Assembly: GCF_046533115.1 (NCBI RefSeq)
Contig: NZ_JAJQRC010000002.1
Span: 124,001-188,000 of the forward strand
Direction of reading: 5' to 3'
DNA length: 64,000 bases
From: JAIRMO01 sp046533115
GTDB taxonomy: Bacteria > Spirochaetota > Spirochaetia > Treponematales > Breznakiellaceae
The translations under genes and the position numbers were made by a program. Each line of letters starts with the position of its first letter. Within the stretch, counting starts at the first letter, position 1. Shown here in pieces: positions 1-8,357 of this stretch. The notes under the pieces are model-generated. The model was not told the origin of the DNA, did not search any database, and worked only from the letters and a program-made list of their open reading frames with translations.

Positions 1-755
1 TGCCAGAAGGTAATGTTGATCATCCCCACGGCGCCCACCAGGGCGGTGATAATAAGGGCGAAGATTGTTCCTTTGGACTTCCCCATGATCCGTAAAACCC
101 CGCCATACCCGCCCAGGAGGGAGAAGATACTTTTTCCCCGGGTTTCCCGGATCCGTATCATCCCGGTACCGGTTTCTTTGGAACAAATAAAGAGGATTAT
201 CAATTTAATGGTCATCACCACAAAGGCGTTGGCATAGAGGATCCTAATAGCGGGAACCAGGGTGAACCGGGAGACCAAAATAGACGAAATAGGGGCAAAA
301 AGGGCGGAAAGCTGAGCCGATACGATTACCAGGGAGTAGATCCGGGTGATCTGGCTTTTTTCGGCATCCTCCACCATGAGGCAATCCCAGGAGTTGGTAG
401 TCACCTTCATAATGCCGTTAAAAAGGGCGGCAACCAAAAAAAACCAGAAATTCTCCGCCCGAATCCAAATGAGACAGGGAACGGACCAAGCCAAAAAATC
501 AAAGATGGCAGTGGTTTTTCGTCGGCCGAGCTTATCGGTAATGGCGCCGCTTAAAAAGGCAAAAATCACCTGGGAAAGCATATACACCGAGGCGATAAAC
601 CCAACTTCGACATCGTTCAGGCCCACGGCGAGCATATAAACCGACGCATAGGGCAGACAGAGGTTCATCGAAAGCCCCCAGAGGGGTTCGGTATATACAC
701 AAGCCCGCGGATTTCCCCGGAGGCTCACCAGCGTTTTGATAAGCGGATTATTCAT
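1..755 (-). CDS. MFS transporter, partial (C-terminus outside window)
   Basis: Reading the minus strand from the ATG at 755 gives 251 open codons that run off the left edge. The product has alternating hydrophobic segments, and after the second one the short loop SGAITDKLGRRK, which matches the conserved MFS loop between membrane segments 2 and 3 (usually GxLxDRxGRR). About six membrane segments are visible, so only the N-terminal half is present. The substrate cannot be told. No strong Shine-Dalgarno site precedes the ATG, so the start is only probable. It lies downstream of ppdK, but a terminator at 836-860 separates them, so it is likely transcribed on its own. Confidence 0.75.
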   Translation of the reverse strand, partial: MNNPLIKTLVSLRGNPRACVYTEPLWGLSMNLCLPYASVYMLAVGLNDVEVGFIASVYMLSQVIFAFLSGAITDKLGRRKTTAIFDFLAWSVPCLIWIRAENFWFFLVAALFNGIMKVTTNSWDCLMVEDAEKSQITRIYSLVIVSAQLSALFAPISSILVSRFTLVPAIRILYANAFVVMTIKLIILFICSKETGTGMIRIRETRGKSIFSLLGGYGGVLRIMGKSKGTIFALIITALVGAVGMINITFW

Positions 756-835
756 GTTGTTATATAGGGGATCCTACCCCCGTTTAGACTCCATTATCTT
801 AAAAATTAAAGTTTTGGATACTAATCCTCTCGAAT

Positions 836-860
836 AAAAAAACGCCGGAAAGCTCCGGCG
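836..860 (-). terminator. Rho-independent terminator of ppdK
   Basis: A perfect 7-bp stem (CGCCGGA at 843-849 with TCCGGCG at 854-860) with a 4-nt loop is followed, in the minus direction, by seven T residues. It lies 22 bp after the ppdK stop codon. Confidence 0.85.
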
Positions 861-881
861 TCATCGTAATCGAAAAGAGTT

Positions 882-3683
882 TTACCTGGTACCGGCCTTG
901 GTCCCCCGCTTTCCGGTCCTGCCCGGTGTTTTCGCTTTAGCGGATTTAACAGGTTTATCCGCTTTAGCGGCTTTACGCACCTTTTCTGTTTTACCCGTGG
1001 AAGCCTTTTTATTGACCGGACCCGGAGTTGTGTTGTTAATCACCGCTTGGGCTCCCGCAAGCCGGGCAAGAGGTACCCGGTACGGGGAACAGGAAACATA
1101 GTTTATTCCCGCCCGGAAACAAAAATCAATGGTGACGGGATCGCCGCCATGCTCCCCGCAGATACCCACATTAAGATTGGGATTGACCTGGCGCCCCTGC
1201 TCCACGGCGTTCCGGATGAGGAATCCTACCCCTTCTTCGTCAATAGACTTAAAGGGGTCCACATCCAGGACCTGATGCTGCAGATAGGTGGGCAAAAAGG
1301 AGGCCACGTCATCCCGGCTGAAGGCAAAGGTCATCTGGGTAAGATCGTTGGTACCAAAACTGAAAAAATCCGCATATTTGGCAACATGCCCCGCTCGGAG
1401 CGCCGCCCGGGGCACCTCTATCATGGTGCCGATTTTGACCTTGAGTTTTACCCCTTCCTGCTCAAGAACCTGCTTTATCACGGCCTCCGCATTGGGGCGG
1501 ATCAGTTTTAATTCCCGAGCGGTAACCACGATGGGGATCATTATCTCCGGATCCACGGGAATATTTTTCTTGATACAGTCCACCGCGGCCAGGACAATGG
1601 CTTCAACCTGCATATCGTAAATTTCAGGATATGTTATGGCCAGACGGCAGCCCCGATGTCCCAACATGGGGTTTATCTCATGAAGCTTTTCAATCTTGGG
1701 CAGAAGTTTTGCGGGTTTTATATTAAGATAGGCCGCAAGCTCCGCAATTTCCTTTTTGGTCTGGGGAACGAATTCGTGCAGGGGGGGATCCAGGAGCCGG
1801 ATGATCACCGAACGGCCCTCCATGGCACTGAAGATGCCAAAGAAATCCTTCCGCTGGAGGGGGAGTATCTTCCGTAACGCCTCTTTCCGTTTTTCTACCG
1901 TATCCGCCACGATCATAGCCCGGAAGTGGATGAGTTTTTCCTTCTCAAAAAACATATGCTCCGTACGACAAAGTCCCACCCCTTGGGCGCCGAAATCAAA
2001 GGCCCGTTTGGCATCCTCGGGCTGGTCCGCATTGGTCCTGATCTCAAAACCCTTAATCGACCCCCGTACCGAAGAAGCGCGAACATCGTCACACCAGCTT
2101 AGGAAAGTTTTCATGTCATCGGATATTTCCGGGACCGCCAGAGGAAGCTTTCCCTCATAGACAAACCCGGAAGAACCGTCAATGGTAATCCAGTCCCCTT
2201 CCTTAAAGGTCTTGCCGCCGATGTTCACCTTTTTTCCCTGTACCTGTACATCCTTCGCCCCGGCCACACAGGGGGTTCCCATACCCCGGGCAACCACCGC
2301 CGCATGGCTGGTCATGCCTCCGGTGGAGGTGAGGATCCCCTGGGAAACCACCATACCGCCGATATCCTCAGGGCTGGTATCCTGCCGGACAAGGAGTACC
2401 TTCTCTCCCCGGGTATGCCAATCCTCGGCTTCTTTGGCGGAAAACACGATCCGGCCGCAGCCTGCCCCGGGAGATGCGTTAAGCCCCTGGGTAAGGGAGC
2501 GGGCATTCGTAAGGGCCGCGGGATCGATCATGGGATGGAGCATCTGATCCAGATGCTCAGGGGTTACCCGGAGGATCGCGGTATTTTTATCGATCAGTTT
2601 TTCGGCGACCATATCCACCGCGCATTTAACCGCAGCGGCTCCGGTCCGTTTGCCGTTCCGGGTCTGGAGGATAAAGAGTTTTCCCTGCTGGACGGTGAAT
2701 TCCATATCCTGCATATCCCGGAAATGTTTTTGGAGCCGGTTCTTAATATCCACCAACTGTTGGTAGATCTTTTTGTTTTCCGTCTCCAGGGTGGCGATCT
2801 TCTCCGGGGTTCTAATCCCGGCCACCACATCCTCCCCTTGGGCGTTCATGAGGTATTCCCCATAAAATTCGTTTTTGCCCGTGGAAGGATCCCGGCTAAA
2901 ACAAACACCGGTTCCCGAATCATCACCGAAGTTACCGAACACCATGGACTGAACGTTGACCGCCGTACCCTTGATATTTTTAATGTTATTAAGCTCCCGG
3001 TATTTGATGGCCCGTTCGTTCATCCAGGATCCAAAAACCGCGTTTATGGCTCCCCAAAGCTGATCCAGGGGATTCTGGGGTAATTCCTTACCCACATGGT
3101 GTTGAATGATCTTTTTGTATTCCTCCACCAGTTCTTTCAGATCTTTGTCGCTGAGATCCTTGTCAAGATTTATGTTCCTGGCTTTTTTTATGGAAGTTAT
3201 GGCCTCCTCAAAGGCAGTGTCGGGTACCTCCATAACCACTCCGCCATACATCTGAATAAAACGTCGGTACGCATCCCAGGCAAACCGGGGATTACCGGTT
3301 TTTGCCGCCAGACCCAAAACAGCCTCATCGTTGATCCCCAGGTTAAGGATAGTATCCATCATACCGGGCATAGATACCGCGGCCCCGGAACGGACCGAAA
3401 CCAACAGGGGATCCTCGGGATCTCCTAATTTTTTCCCCATGGTCTTTTCGAGTTTTTTTAGGTTTGCCAGAACCTCTTCCTCAAGGCCGGCGGGATATTT
3501 TTTTTTGTTTTCATAATAAGCGGCACATACTTCGGTAGAAATCGTAAAACCCGGAGGCACCGGAATATTCAGACTGGTCATTTCCGCCAGATTTGCCCCT
3601 TTACCGCCAAGGACATCCTTCATCTTGGCGTCTCCTTCGGCCTTCCCTTCACCGAAGAAATATACATTCTTTTTCTTTGCCAT
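882..3683 (-). CDS. ppdK: Pyruvate, phosphate dikinase
   Basis: Interconverts pyruvate, ATP and phosphate with PEP, AMP and PPi in the cytoplasm; in PPi-using anaerobes it often runs towards pyruvate. At 933 aa it is slightly longer than the usual ~875-890. The N-terminal ATP-grasp domain starts with LGGKGANLAEM (about residue 25). The phosphohistidine domain carries GGMTSHAAVVARGMGTPCVAG with His at about 460. The C-terminal PEP/pyruvate barrel has LCRTEHMFF and GICGEHGGDP. The last ~45 residues are an added Lys/Ala/Arg-rich tail absent from typical family members. AAGGAGG stands just ahead of the ATG. A PPi-dependent phosphofructokinase at 28385 fits the same PPi-based glycolysis. Confidence 0.97.
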   Translation of the reverse strand: MAKKKNVYFFGEGKAEGDAKMKDVLGGKGANLAEMTSLNIPVPPGFTISTEVCAAYYENKKKYPAGLEEEVLANLKKLEKTMGKKLGDPEDPLLVSVRSGAAVSMPGMMDTILNLGINDEAVLGLAAKTGNPRFAWDAYRRFIQMYGGVVMEVPDTAFEEAITSIKKARNINLDKDLSDKDLKELVEEYKKIIQHHVGKELPQNPLDQLWGAINAVFGSWMNERAIKYRELNNIKNIKGTAVNVQSMVFGNFGDDSGTGVCFSRDPSTGKNEFYGEYLMNAQGEDVVAGIRTPEKIATLETENKKIYQQLVDIKNRLQKHFRDMQDMEFTVQQGKLFILQTRNGKRTGAAAVKCAVDMVAEKLIDKNTAILRVTPEHLDQMLHPMIDPAALTNARSLTQGLNASPGAGCGRIVFSAKEAEDWHTRGEKVLLVRQDTSPEDIGGMVVSQGILTSTGGMTSHAAVVARGMGTPCVAGAKDVQVQGKKVNIGGKTFKEGDWITIDGSSGFVYEGKLPLAVPEISDDMKTFLSWCDDVRASSVRGSIKGFEIRTNADQPEDAKRAFDFGAQGVGLCRTEHMFFEKEKLIHFRAMIVADTVEKRKEALRKILPLQRKDFFGIFSAMEGRSVIIRLLDPPLHEFVPQTKKEIAELAAYLNIKPAKLLPKIEKLHEINPMLGHRGCRLAITYPEIYDMQVEAIVLAAVDCIKKNIPVDPEIMIPIVVTARELKLIRPNAEAVIKQVLEQEGVKLKVKIGTMIEVPRAALRAGHVAKYADFFSFGTNDLTQMTFAFSRDDVASFLPTYLQHQVLDVDPFKSIDEEGVGFLIRNAVEQGRQVNPNLNVGICGEHGGDPVTIDFCFRAGINYVSCSPYRVPLARLAGAQAVINNTTPGPVNKKASTGKTEKVRKAAKADKPVKSAKAKTPGRTGKRGTKAGTR

Positions 3684-3803
3684 TCATTATCCTCCTTCTT
3701 TATTATAAAGAGAGATAAGAAAAAAAGAAAGCCCTCCGGTTATCGGGTAATGTGCTGGATTGAATTACCTCTTTGTGGTATGATAAGGGAGGTTATAGCA
3801 TAA

Positions 3804-6338
3804 ATGAATTATTTGGAACTTCCCGTTTACAAACATAAGGATCTTATCCTTACCGCTCTCGCGGAACATCAGGTGGTGGTGGTGGAAAGTCCCACCGGTT
3901 CAGGAAAAACTACCCAGCTCCCCGTGATCCTCCATGGAGCAGGATACAGCGGACTGGGTATGATCGGAGTTACCCAGCCCCGGCGGATTGCCGCGGTTTC
4001 GGTGAGCGAATACATCGCCCGGCAGATGGGCACTTCCATACCGGGCCTGGTGGGATATAAGATGCGCTTTGAGGATAAAACCGACGAATCCACCCGGATC
4101 AAGATCATGACCGATGGGATCCTCCTTCAGGAAATGAAGCTTGACCCCTATCTTTCAAAATACGGCTGTTTGGTGGTGGATGAGGCCCACGAGCGGAGTC
4201 TTAATATAGATTTTATCCTGGGCCTTTTAAAACGGGTTCTGGAAGTCAGACCGGAATTTAAGGTGATTATTTCTTCCGCCACCATCAACACCCAGGTTTT
4301 TTCTGAGTATTTCGGGGAATGTCCGGTGGTAAAAATCGATGCCGTTACCTACCCCGTCACCCTTATCTATGATCCCCCTCCTCCGGTGATCCCGATGGAA
4401 AGGAAGGACCGGTACCGGAAGGACGGCGATTTCTTCGGTGCCAGCAGTGAAGATGTCCTCCTGGATAAAATTGTGATGATCATCGAACGGATTATCGGTG
4501 AAAAACGGGAAGGGGATATCCTCATATTTCTTTCCGGAGAAAAAATAATAAGAATATGTATGGCCCGGCTGGGGATGGGGCTGGCGGGAAAGTATCTGCA
4601 TCTGGTCCCCCTTTATGGAAGGCTCGGTAAGGATGAGCAGGAACGGGTTTTTGATCCCGCCCCCAACGGTAAAATCAAGGTGGTAATCTCCACCAATATC
4701 GCGGAAACCTCGGTTACCATCGACGGGATTACCACGGTGATCGATTCGGGACTGGCAAAACTCAACTACTACAACCCCCGAACCTTTACCGCCAGCCTAA
4801 TCGAAGGGCCGGTCTCAAAGGCATCGGGAAACCAGCGGAAAGGCCGGGCGGGCCGTACCCGGGAGGGTATTTGTTACCGGCTTTATAGCCGGAAGGACTT
4901 TGAAAACCGCCCCCTTTTTACTACGGAGGAAATTTTCCGTACCGATCTGTCCGAAGTGGTCCTCCGTATGGCGGATCTGGGGATTAGCGCCTTTGAGGAA
5001 TTTGACTTTATTTCCCCCCCCAATCGGGAAGGGCTCATCGCCGCTATTGAAACCCTGAACTTGCTGGATGCCCTGCTGCCGGACCGGAGCCTTTCTAAGA
5101 TCGGAAAAATGATGACCGAATTTCCCCTGCCTCCCCGGCAATCCCGGATCATTGTGGAAGCTATCCTCAGGTATCCCCAGGTTACCCAGGAAACCATCAT
5201 CGCGGCGGCTTTCCTCTCGACCCAGAGTCCCTATGTGCTGCCCCCGGGAGAGGAAAGCGATGCCCGCAAGGCCCACCATGGTTTTCGGGACAATATGGGG
5301 GATTTTGTCTCCTACCTTAAACTGTACCACTCCTATAAGGCGGCTTTTAACCGGACTAATTTTTGTGAAAAAAACTACCTGGACGAACGGGCCATGGCGG
5401 AAATCGCCAATGTCACGGAACAGTTGGAACTGATCGTATCCGGTATGGGAATTCCTATTCTCTCCGGCGGGAGTAATGAGGATTACCTTAAGGCCGTAGC
5501 CCGGGGGCTCATTCAATTCGTCTGTGTCCGGGAAGGTAAGGATATGTATCGGAGCCTTACCGCAGACCGGATCCTGATCCATCCCGGTTCGGTAATGTTC
5601 AGAATGGACCCCCAATACATTGTGGCCGGGGAAATCGTACGGACCTCCCGGATGTACGCTATGTCGGTCTCTCCCCTGTCCAAGCAGGCTTTGGAGGAGA
5701 TAAGCCCCCAACTTTTTGAAAGCCTGGGGGGGAGATCCCAGTTAACCGAAAAGGGGACTGCCCTTCCGGAAAAACGGCTCAAAACAGCCGGAGACTTTAC
5801 CAATACCATCAAGATCGGCGACGAAGTTTTCGATATCGAAACCTTCAAAGGGAAAAAGATGGTAAAACTCTCCTGGGAACGGCTTTCCAAAATCAAGGGG
5901 GAGATAAACGAGGCTATGTACAAGGGATTCAAGGGGATGGTCATTGTTGGGGGGATTTATACCCTGCTGGCGGGAGAAAAACTCAGCCTGATCCTCTCCC
6001 TTGCCCCTTCCCTGGACATAGATGGAGCCCTGACCCGGACCTGGCCCCGGAAGGAACAGTTTAACCTCCGGGAAAACCCCATCGCGATTATTTCCCGCCT
6101 TCCGGACCTGGTAAATCCCGCGATCTGGAAGCAGGGGAAAAAAGAGTTAGGCTTTATCGGTCTTTTTACCGATGGGAATGGAAACTATTGGTTCCGGTGT
6201 TCCCGGGGTTTCTCCACCGGCCTCAACGAAAGCCTGTCGGCCCTGGAAACCCTGATCGACGATCTGGGTGACGAGGCGGACGCGGAAACCAAACGTATCG
6301 TAAACCAGACCTACCGGCGGCTTTCGGAATACCTCTAG
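3804..6338 (+). CDS. hrpA: DEAH-box ATP-dependent RNA helicase (HrpA-like)
   Basis: An 844-aa superfamily 2 helicase. Walker A is SPTGSGKTTQLP (about residues 29-40), the DEAH box is VVDEAHERS (DEAH at 126-129), motif III is SAT (about 158), and motif VI is the GRAGRTREG region. A winged-helix/HA2-like segment (GLIAAIETLNLLDALL) follows. Such helicases unwind RNA or RNA-protein complexes; the exact role is not known in spirochaetes. The Walker A wording is closer to HrpA than HrpB, although the length is like HrpB because the long HrpA C-terminal region is shortened. AAGGGAGG at 3785-3792 sits 11 bp before the ATG. Divergent from ppdK. Confidence 0.88.
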   Translation: MNYLELPVYKHKDLILTALAEHQVVVVESPTGSGKTTQLPVILHGAGYSGLGMIGVTQPRRIAAVSVSEYIARQMGTSIPGLVGYKMRFEDKTDESTRIKIMTDGILLQEMKLDPYLSKYGCLVVDEAHERSLNIDFILGLLKRVLEVRPEFKVIISSATINTQVFSEYFGECPVVKIDAVTYPVTLIYDPPPPVIPMERKDRYRKDGDFFGASSEDVLLDKIVMIIERIIGEKREGDILIFLSGEKIIRICMARLGMGLAGKYLHLVPLYGRLGKDEQERVFDPAPNGKIKVVISTNIAETSVTIDGITTVIDSGLAKLNYYNPRTFTASLIEGPVSKASGNQRKGRAGRTREGICYRLYSRKDFENRPLFTTEEIFRTDLSEVVLRMADLGISAFEEFDFISPPNREGLIAAIETLNLLDALLPDRSLSKIGKMMTEFPLPPRQSRIIVEAILRYPQVTQETIIAAAFLSTQSPYVLPPGEESDARKAHHGFRDNMGDFVSYLKLYHSYKAAFNRTNFCEKNYLDERAMAEIANVTEQLELIVSGMGIPILSGGSNEDYLKAVARGLIQFVCVREGKDMYRSLTADRILIHPGSVMFRMDPQYIVAGEIVRTSRMYAMSVSPLSKQALEEISPQLFESLGGRSQLTEKGTALPEKRLKTAGDFTNTIKIGDEVFDIETFKGKKMVKLSWERLSKIKGEINEAMYKGFKGMVIVGGIYTLLAGEKLSLILSLAPSLDIDGALTRTWPRKEQFNLRENPIAIISRLPDLVNPAIWKQGKKELGFIGLFTDGNGNYWFRCSRGFSTGLNESLSALETLIDDLGDEADAETKRIVNQTYRRLSEYL

Positions 6339-6368
6339 GAACAGTTTTTTTGAAAGAGCGGCTGGTCC

Positions 6369-6417
6369 CCCCTAAGTGAATTATCGAATAGGCTTAGGGG
6401 ATTCATCTTTCTTTATG
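6369..6417 (+). terminator. Candidate terminator after the helicase gene
   Basis: CCCCTAAG (6369-6376) pairs with CTTAGGGG (6393-6400) across a 16-nt loop, followed by a T-rich but interrupted run. It lies in the 64-bp gap between two converging genes and may serve both. The T-tract is imperfect, hence moderate confidence. Confidence 0.45.
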
Positions 6418-7623
6418 TTCCAGTTCCTCAAAACAATCCATCAAGAAAGGATCCAGAAACAGAAGCCCTTCCCGGGTAAGGGCAACTTTGTCCGGCCTTA
6501 CCAGCCCCCGATCCCACCACCGGGCAAGGGTTCCGGGGATACACGTCGCAATATCCCGGCCAAAACGCCGGATAAAAAGTTGGGGATCCGGGCCTTCGAT
6601 GGAACGGAATCCCATAAGGCACGTCTCCTTCATCAAGACAATCCGATCCAGGGATTCCACTAAAATCAGGGGCTTTTTTTTCAGTGGGGACAGAGCTCTG
6701 TCCCCACTGAAAATTCGGTCCTCAACCGGGGTGTCGAGGTAGGCATCCACATCCGCCATGACGGTATAACGGGTCCCCCGGCCTACCCGGTCATCAATAA
6801 TCGTTCCGGACGCGGCCGGTCCCAGACCGAGCCAATTCTCCATTCGCCAGTACCGGATATTATGGAGCGATTCCTTTCCCGACAGGGCAAAATTGGAGAC
6901 CTCGTACTGACCATAACCCGCCCGCTCCAGGGTGTCTCGGCCCATAAGCCAGAGCCGGTCCGCCTCGTCCACCGGGGGAAGGAATGTCTTAAATCGGGGG
7001 TCCGCCACCAAGGGGGTCCCGGCTCCCGGGGTAAGCGCGTAGAGGGAAATATGACCGGGGGTAAAGGACAGGAGTTTTTCCAGGTCCCCGGCCAGCACCT
7101 CCCGGTCCTGGCCGGGGAGCCCGGTGATGAGGTCCGCGGAAAAGGCGGCGCCAAAGTATTCCCGAACCAGGCGGAGCCGTTCCGGAAGCAGCGCCCCCTC
7201 CCCGACCCGGTGGACCAAGCGGCGGGAAGGCTCATGGAAGGTCTGGACCCCCAGGCTGATCCGGGTTACCCCCCCCACCCGGCAGGCTTCCAGAAAGGAC
7301 CCGTCCGCGGACTCGGGATTTGCCTCTACCGTGATCTCCAGGGGGGAATTCGGCATGAGGGAACCCAGACCAACGAGGAGACGGGCTATCCTCATCCCTC
7401 CCAGCAGGGAGGGGGTCCCCCCTCCTATATACAGGGTAGGAACCCGGCGGATACCGAAGACGGTTAGGATATATTCCGCATCGGCCAGCAGGGCGTCCAC
7501 ATAATGGTCAAGCCGGGGATCCTCGGCCTTAACGGGAATAGAATAAAAATCACAATAATCACAGGTCCCGGCACAGAAGGGGATGTGGATATAAAGGGAG
7601 CAGGGCCCCTCAAGGCCGGCCAA
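6403..7623 (-). CDS. hemW: HemW-like radical SAM protein (CPO-III family)
   Basis: A 406-aa radical SAM protein of the family once called oxygen-independent coproporphyrinogen oxidase; HemW members act as haem chaperones rather than HemN enzymes. The cluster motif is IPFCAGTCDYC (Cys17, Cys21, Cys24), the HemW spacing CxxxCxxC, and the glycine-rich SAM site YIGGGTPSLL follows. The C-terminal HemW domain is recognisable (NWLGLGPAASG, LMKETCLMGFR). A perfect 36-bp palindrome lies inside the gene at 6678-6713, adding roughly 13-20 residues around 304-316 between VEDR and LDRIVLMKE, where relatives have no such stretch. Its first 14 bp overlap the end of the signal peptidase-like gene, suggesting co-transcription. 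Confidence 0.92.
   Translation of the reverse strand: MAGLEGPCSLYIHIPFCAGTCDYCDFYSIPVKAEDPRLDHYVDALLADAEYILTVFGIRRVPTLYIGGGTPSLLGGMRIARLLVGLGSLMPNSPLEITVEANPESADGSFLEACRVGGVTRISLGVQTFHEPSRRLVHRVGEGALLPERLRLVREYFGAAFSADLITGLPGQDREVLAGDLEKLLSFTPGHISLYALTPGAGTPLVADPRFKTFLPPVDEADRLWLMGRDTLERAGYGQYEVSNFALSGKESLHNIRYWRMENWLGLGPAASGTIIDDRVGRGTRYTVMADVDAYLDTPVEDRIFSGDRALSPLKKKPLILVESLDRIVLMKETCLMGFRSIEGPDPQLFIRRFGRDIATCIPGTLARWWDRGLVRPDKVALTREGLLFLDPFLMDCFEELEHKER
6678..6713. repeat. 36-bp perfect palindrome inside hemW
   Basis: The sequence is its own reverse complement over all 36 bp, centred on CAGAGCTCTG at 6691-6700, with arms TTTTCAGTGGGGA and its complement. It lies fully inside the hemW reading frame and is translated (FSGDRALSPLKK). 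It has the look of a small palindromic element inserted in frame. Confidence 0.9.
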
Positions 7624-8338
7624 GGCGGTTCAGGGGCCAATACCGGAAAAGGACCCTGCCGGTGATAAGGGCTGTAGAAACAGGCCCCCAGGTCCGGGAA
7701 TCGTTGGTATTGCTCCGATCATCGGAAAGGACAAAACACTCATCATCCCCCAAAACCCTGGGATCTATATTCCCCGAAAACGGGAGGGATTCATCCCACA
7801 GGGCAGGTACCTGGGGTATGGTAATATCATAGGGCCGGTCGGATAACTCAAATTCGGTATAACTATAGGTATCATTCTGGGGTTTTACCCGCAGAACAAA
7901 TTGGGTCATGGATATTTCGTCCCCCGGTAGGGCTATTACCCGCTTTACAAAAACATGTTCTCCCTGATCGGTGATATTTACCTGTTGGGCCGTAAAAAAT
8001 CTGACCAGAGCATCCCAAAAACCGATAAAAATATTTTTCTTTTCTTTCAGTGCCATGTCCACCAAAACGATGTGGCCCCTGCGGAAGGGGATGGACCGGT
8101 TTGTCCCGGTGTTTTGGAGGATCAACCGGTTAAATCCAAAGGAAGAAAGGATCAACCGGTCCCCCCGGTGAAGTCCGGGCAGCATGGTTTCATTTTCCAG
8201 AACCCACATGGAAAAGAAAAAAACCGTTACCAGGTTATACAGGAGAAAAAAGACCACAATCCATATAAATATCCAGCGTATAAAAAGCCATTGACTTTTT
8301 TGAGCGGCATAAGAATATTTGCGCCATTTATTGAACAT
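7610..8338 (-). CDS. Divergent type I signal peptidase paralogue (Ser replaced by Thr)
   Basis: A 242-aa protein with one long N-terminal hydrophobic segment (about residues 17-47) and the signal peptidase I boxes. Box B reads ENETMLPGLHRGDRLIL, with Thr51 where the nucleophile Ser of GSM normally stands. Box D reads VKRVIALPGD with the general-base Lys at 132, and box E reads SDDRSNTNDSRTWGPV. The fold is kept, but the catalytic Ser/Lys dyad becomes Thr/Lys; whether it is active cannot be told. It lies directly downstream of a complete signal peptidase gene (19-bp gap) and overlaps hemW. Confidence 0.88.
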   Translation of the reverse strand: MFNKWRKYSYAAQKSQWLFIRWIFIWIVVFFLLYNLVTVFFFSMWVLENETMLPGLHRGDRLILSSFGFNRLILQNTGTNRSIPFRRGHIVLVDMALKEKKNIFIGFWDALVRFFTAQQVNITDQGEHVFVKRVIALPGDEISMTQFVLRVKPQNDTYSYTEFELSDRPYDITIPQVPALWDESLPFSGNIDPRVLGDDECFVLSDDRSNTNDSRTWGPVSTALITGRVLFRYWPLNRLGRP

Positions 8339-8357
8339 ACCCTAGTTCCTTACCCGA

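Noticed and set aside
3702..3707. TATAAT box upstream of ppdK
   Set aside because: A start 7 nt downstream would fall inside the ribosome site, so it is probably not the working promoter.
3756..3784. TGGATT-17-TATGAT with extended -10 upstream of the helicase gene
   Set aside because: The start would fall at or after the ribosome site; weak -35. Left out of the feature list.
4815..5711. Antisense open frame of 298 codons opposite the helicase gene
   Set aside because: Explained by codon bias of the real gene; composition is not protein-like.
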